A stretch of 64,000 bases of DNA. Origin: Spirosoma sp. KCTC 42546. Its GTDB lineage: Bacteria; Bacteroidota; Bacteroidia; Cytophagales; Spirosomataceae. The number at the start of each line of letters is the position of its first letter. Position 1 is the first letter of the stretch. The translations under genes were made by a program, and so were the position numbers. Positions 62,169 to 64,000 of this stretch are shown here, one piece after another. The stretch spans positions 558,001-622,000 of the forward strand of contig NZ_CP041360.1 in NCBI RefSeq assembly GCF_006965485.1. Direction: 5' to 3'. The notes under the pieces were generated by a model. That model did not search any database. It was not told the DNA's origin and saw only the letters and a program-made list of their open reading frames with translations.

Positions 62169-63029
62169 TTATCCTGTAAAAAATCGACTCTTGTATTCTT
62201 TGGGCGTAATTCCTTTAACATTCTTAAAATGCCTGTAAAAATTAGAGGGATTTTCAAATCCACTGTCCAAGGCTATATTCGCTATTGTAAAGTCCGTTTT
62301 AATAAGTAGTCGGCAGGCGTGGCTAAGGCGTACTTCCGTCAGAAAATCAAAGTATGATTTATTAGACATCATTTTAAAATAACGGCAAAACGAAGTAACG
62401 CTCAGGTTTGTCAGCTTTGCCACGTCGTCAATCAGAATTTTATTTCTGAAATTTTGTAAGGTGAAGGAAAGCACCTTTTCCATTCTATTGCCATCATGCT
62501 GATTGAATTTGGTGTATTGCACACTATTCGATAACATCTCATACTCGCTGCTTTCCAGTAAAATGACGTAGATTCTGAGCAAGTAAACCACTTTATTCAA
62601 GCCCGACTCCCGTATCATTCGCCACATCAGTCGTTTAATTTTCTCTTTCGAATTCCCTTTGATGAGCAGTCCATTTTTGGCTTGTTCAAAGAGTTTCGAA
62701 ATTCCTTGTGTTTCGTACACGTTAAGAAATTCCTTCCCCAGACAATCAGGATGAAAGTGAAGCACTAACGCTTCCACATGATAATTCGAAGAACATGGAT
62801 TGTTACACTTCCAAGTATGAGGCACATTGGAGCCCATAAGAATCATATCATCCTGCTGGAAGTTGCCAATACTATCGCCCACGAAACGAATACCTTCACC
62901 CTTTATCAGATAATGAAGCTCGATCTCAGGATGATAATGCCAGATAGAGCCAAACTGGGGCACTCTATCATGACGAATACTGAACGCATTGTCTAAAGGC
63001 TTGGGAACTATATGAAGTTTAGGCACCAT
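62169..63029 (-). CDS. AraC-family transcriptional regulator
   Basis: 286 residues. N-terminal cupin-type sensor about 10-100 (HYHPEIELHYLIKGEGIRFV, QDDMILMGSNVPHTW); C-terminal double helix-turn-helix about 185-284 (IDDVAKLTNLSVTSFCRYFK, IANIALDSGFENPSNFYRHF and the KGITPKEYKSRF ending). It is divergent from the fucose isomerase-type gene with 153 bp between the starts, so it probably controls it in response to a sugar. Its base composition is more A+T rich than the upstream region. Confidence 0.92.
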   Translation of the reverse strand: MVPKLHIVPKPLDNAFSIRHDRVPQFGSIWHYHPEIELHYLIKGEGIRFVGDSIGNFQQDDMILMGSNVPHTWKCNNPCSSNYHVEALVLHFHPDCLGKEFLNVYETQGISKLFEQAKNGLLIKGNSKEKIKRLMWRMIRESGLNKVVYLLRIYVILLESSEYEMLSNSVQYTKFNQHDGNRMEKVLSFTLQNFRNKILIDDVAKLTNLSVTSFCRYFKMMSNKSYFDFLTEVRLSHACRLLIKTDFTIANIALDSGFENPSNFYRHFKNVKGITPKEYKSRFFTG

Positions 63030-63182
63030 GTTTATTGATGGCTGCGGTTATGTACGAAATTATAGATATTCTATTAAATTTTTAAGTAATATGATAATAT
63101 GTTGGATAAGTTGGAAAAATTCAATGAATTCATTCCAATGTGAAGAGTTCAATCTTTGCACTGTACGAAGTAACAAGGAAAG

Positions 63183-64000
63183 ATGGAACGTAACTATGCC
63201 TTACTGGTCTGTAGTGGAGATCTCAGGCCGTCAGCTAACCTTACGTGTTGGCCGATGCAGCAAAAGATGGAAGAAGACCTATCAGCAGCCTTCGGTAAAC
63301 ATGACTGGGAAATCAAAAGAGCTCACCCCTACAATGAGGAAAAAGGGCATGGCTTTATCGATTACCAGCACATCGGAATAAAGATCTTCAGAGGAATAGA
63401 TAAAACGCGGCCGCTGATCGTGGCCGAGAGCGTATGGCAGTACAGTCATCACGTTTTGGCCGGACTTGTTTCACACGAAGGACCGATTTTGGTGGTGGCC
63501 AACTGGGACGGCACCTATCCTGGCCTTGTTGGCGCGCTTAATCTTACGGGTTCATTAACAAAAGCCGGGGTGAAGTACAGCTTCTTATGGAGCAAAGACT
63601 TTACCGATACGTTCTTCAAGGTAGGGCTAAAAGAATGGCTGGACACTGGTAGGGTTACCCATGATCTCTCTCATGTAAACCGATTTGATAGTACTCATGT
63701 AGAGGAGGATTATTTACTCATAGCTGAAAAACTAGCTGCACGCATTCAGGACGATAAAGTGATTATGGGCGTGTTTGACGAGGGCTGCATGGGAATGTTC
63801 AATGCCATCGTACCGGATGACTTGATGCATGCTCTTGGTATTTATAAGGAACGGTTAAGCCAATCCACTTTATACGCCAACATGCTGACCGTTTCGGATG
63901 CCGAAGCCAATGCCGTGCTGGATTGGATGCTGCAAAAAGGAATGAATTTTGTTTGGGGTACTGATCCAGCCAACGAACTGACCAAGGAGCAAACGCTGGA
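63183..64000 (+). CDS. L-fucose isomerase-family protein, partial (runs off the window)
   Basis: 272 codons to the window edge. ATG 63183 follows an in-frame stop at 63171 and has an AAGGAAAG ribosome site. Family signature MGVFDEGCMGMFNAIVPDDL near 200-220, followed by LGIYKERLSQSTLYANML, as in the fucose/arabinose isomerase superfamily; ESVWQYSHHVLAGL and VVANWDGTYPGLVGALNLTG belong to the N-terminal domain. It should convert an aldose to a ketose with a divalent metal. The AraC gene beside it points to a sugar utilisation locus extending beyond the window. Confidence 0.85.
   Translation, partial: MERNYALLVCSGDLRPSANLTCWPMQQKMEEDLSAAFGKHDWEIKRAHPYNEEKGHGFIDYQHIGIKIFRGIDKTRPLIVAESVWQYSHHVLAGLVSHEGPILVVANWDGTYPGLVGALNLTGSLTKAGVKYSFLWSKDFTDTFFKVGLKEWLDTGRVTHDLSHVNRFDSTHVEEDYLLIAEKLAARIQDDKVIMGVFDEGCMGMFNAIVPDDLMHALGIYKERLSQSTLYANMLTVSDAEANAVLDWMLQKGMNFVWGTDPANELTKEQTL

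Noticed and set aside
63028..63381. 117-codon plus-strand frame before the isomerase gene
   Set aside because: Overlaps the isomerase start in another frame; the isomerase frame continues openly to the window edge and shows clear family motifs.

Overview
The window reads as chromosomal DNA of a Bacteroidota bacterium of the Cytophagia type; a Spirosoma-like genus fits best. This is inference from gene content: LytS/LytTR pairs, a PadR plus prefix-domain FtsX permease pair, a DUF3500/HupE pair, N-terminal lipoboxes, weak ribosome binding sites, and a TAnnTTTG-like -7 element at 8738. No rRNA, tRNA, CRISPR array, phage or conjugation module was seen. Coding density is ordinary, but the window is unusually rich in broken genes and long perfect inverted repeats.

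Layout. 0-4 kb: small proteins, YiaA, an orphan LytTR protein and an ECF sigma factor with a membrane partner. 4-11 kb: FtsX-type permease with its PadR repressor, a methylenetetrahydrofolate reductase-family protein and a LytS/LytT two-component pair. 11-16 kb: DUF3500 lipoprotein with a duplicated tail, a HupE/UreJ-like protein, a Wzi fragment, and an RsbQ-type hydrolase fused operonically to a PAS histidine kinase. 16-19 kb: gene-poor DNA with stacked stem-loops and a 973 bp IS982-family element with a frameshifted transposase. 18.8-23.7 kb: a one-direction cluster of three alpha/beta hydrolases, an SDR and an aldehyde dehydrogenase. 24-28.6 kb: TPR histidine kinase plus NtrC-type regulator.

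29-46 kb looks like an envelope/osmotic/desiccation stress region: truncated MscS channel, membrane sensor-like protein, DUF2254 protein, fasciclin protein, trehalose synthase-maltokinase fusion, periplasmic trehalase, a TreZ-like protein that has lost catalytic residues, NhaD antiporter with an in-frame stop, AGMO-like hydroxylase and a coiled-coil lipoprotein. Four loci here carry the same promoter signature: four hexamers of the TCTAAG type spaced exactly 11 bp apart, always in the same orientation to the gene downstream. I regard this as the strongest candidate for an undescribed regulatory system in the window.

46-50.5 kb holds two YHS-domain proteins with LysE, DinB and DoxX-like genes around a block of nested palindromes. 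50.9-54.8 kb is a hybrid kinase plus a second NtrC-type regulator; a shared 13-mer lies on both sides of it, next to a sigma-54-like promoter for the following operon: TANGO2/NRDE protein, ATP-grasp protein, stand-alone CoaB-like synthetase, MsrB and MsrA. The end of the window has a DM13 lipoprotein, an outer-membrane barrel protein, a BamA-family pseudogene, and an AraC regulator divergent from an L-fucose isomerase-family gene that runs off the edge.
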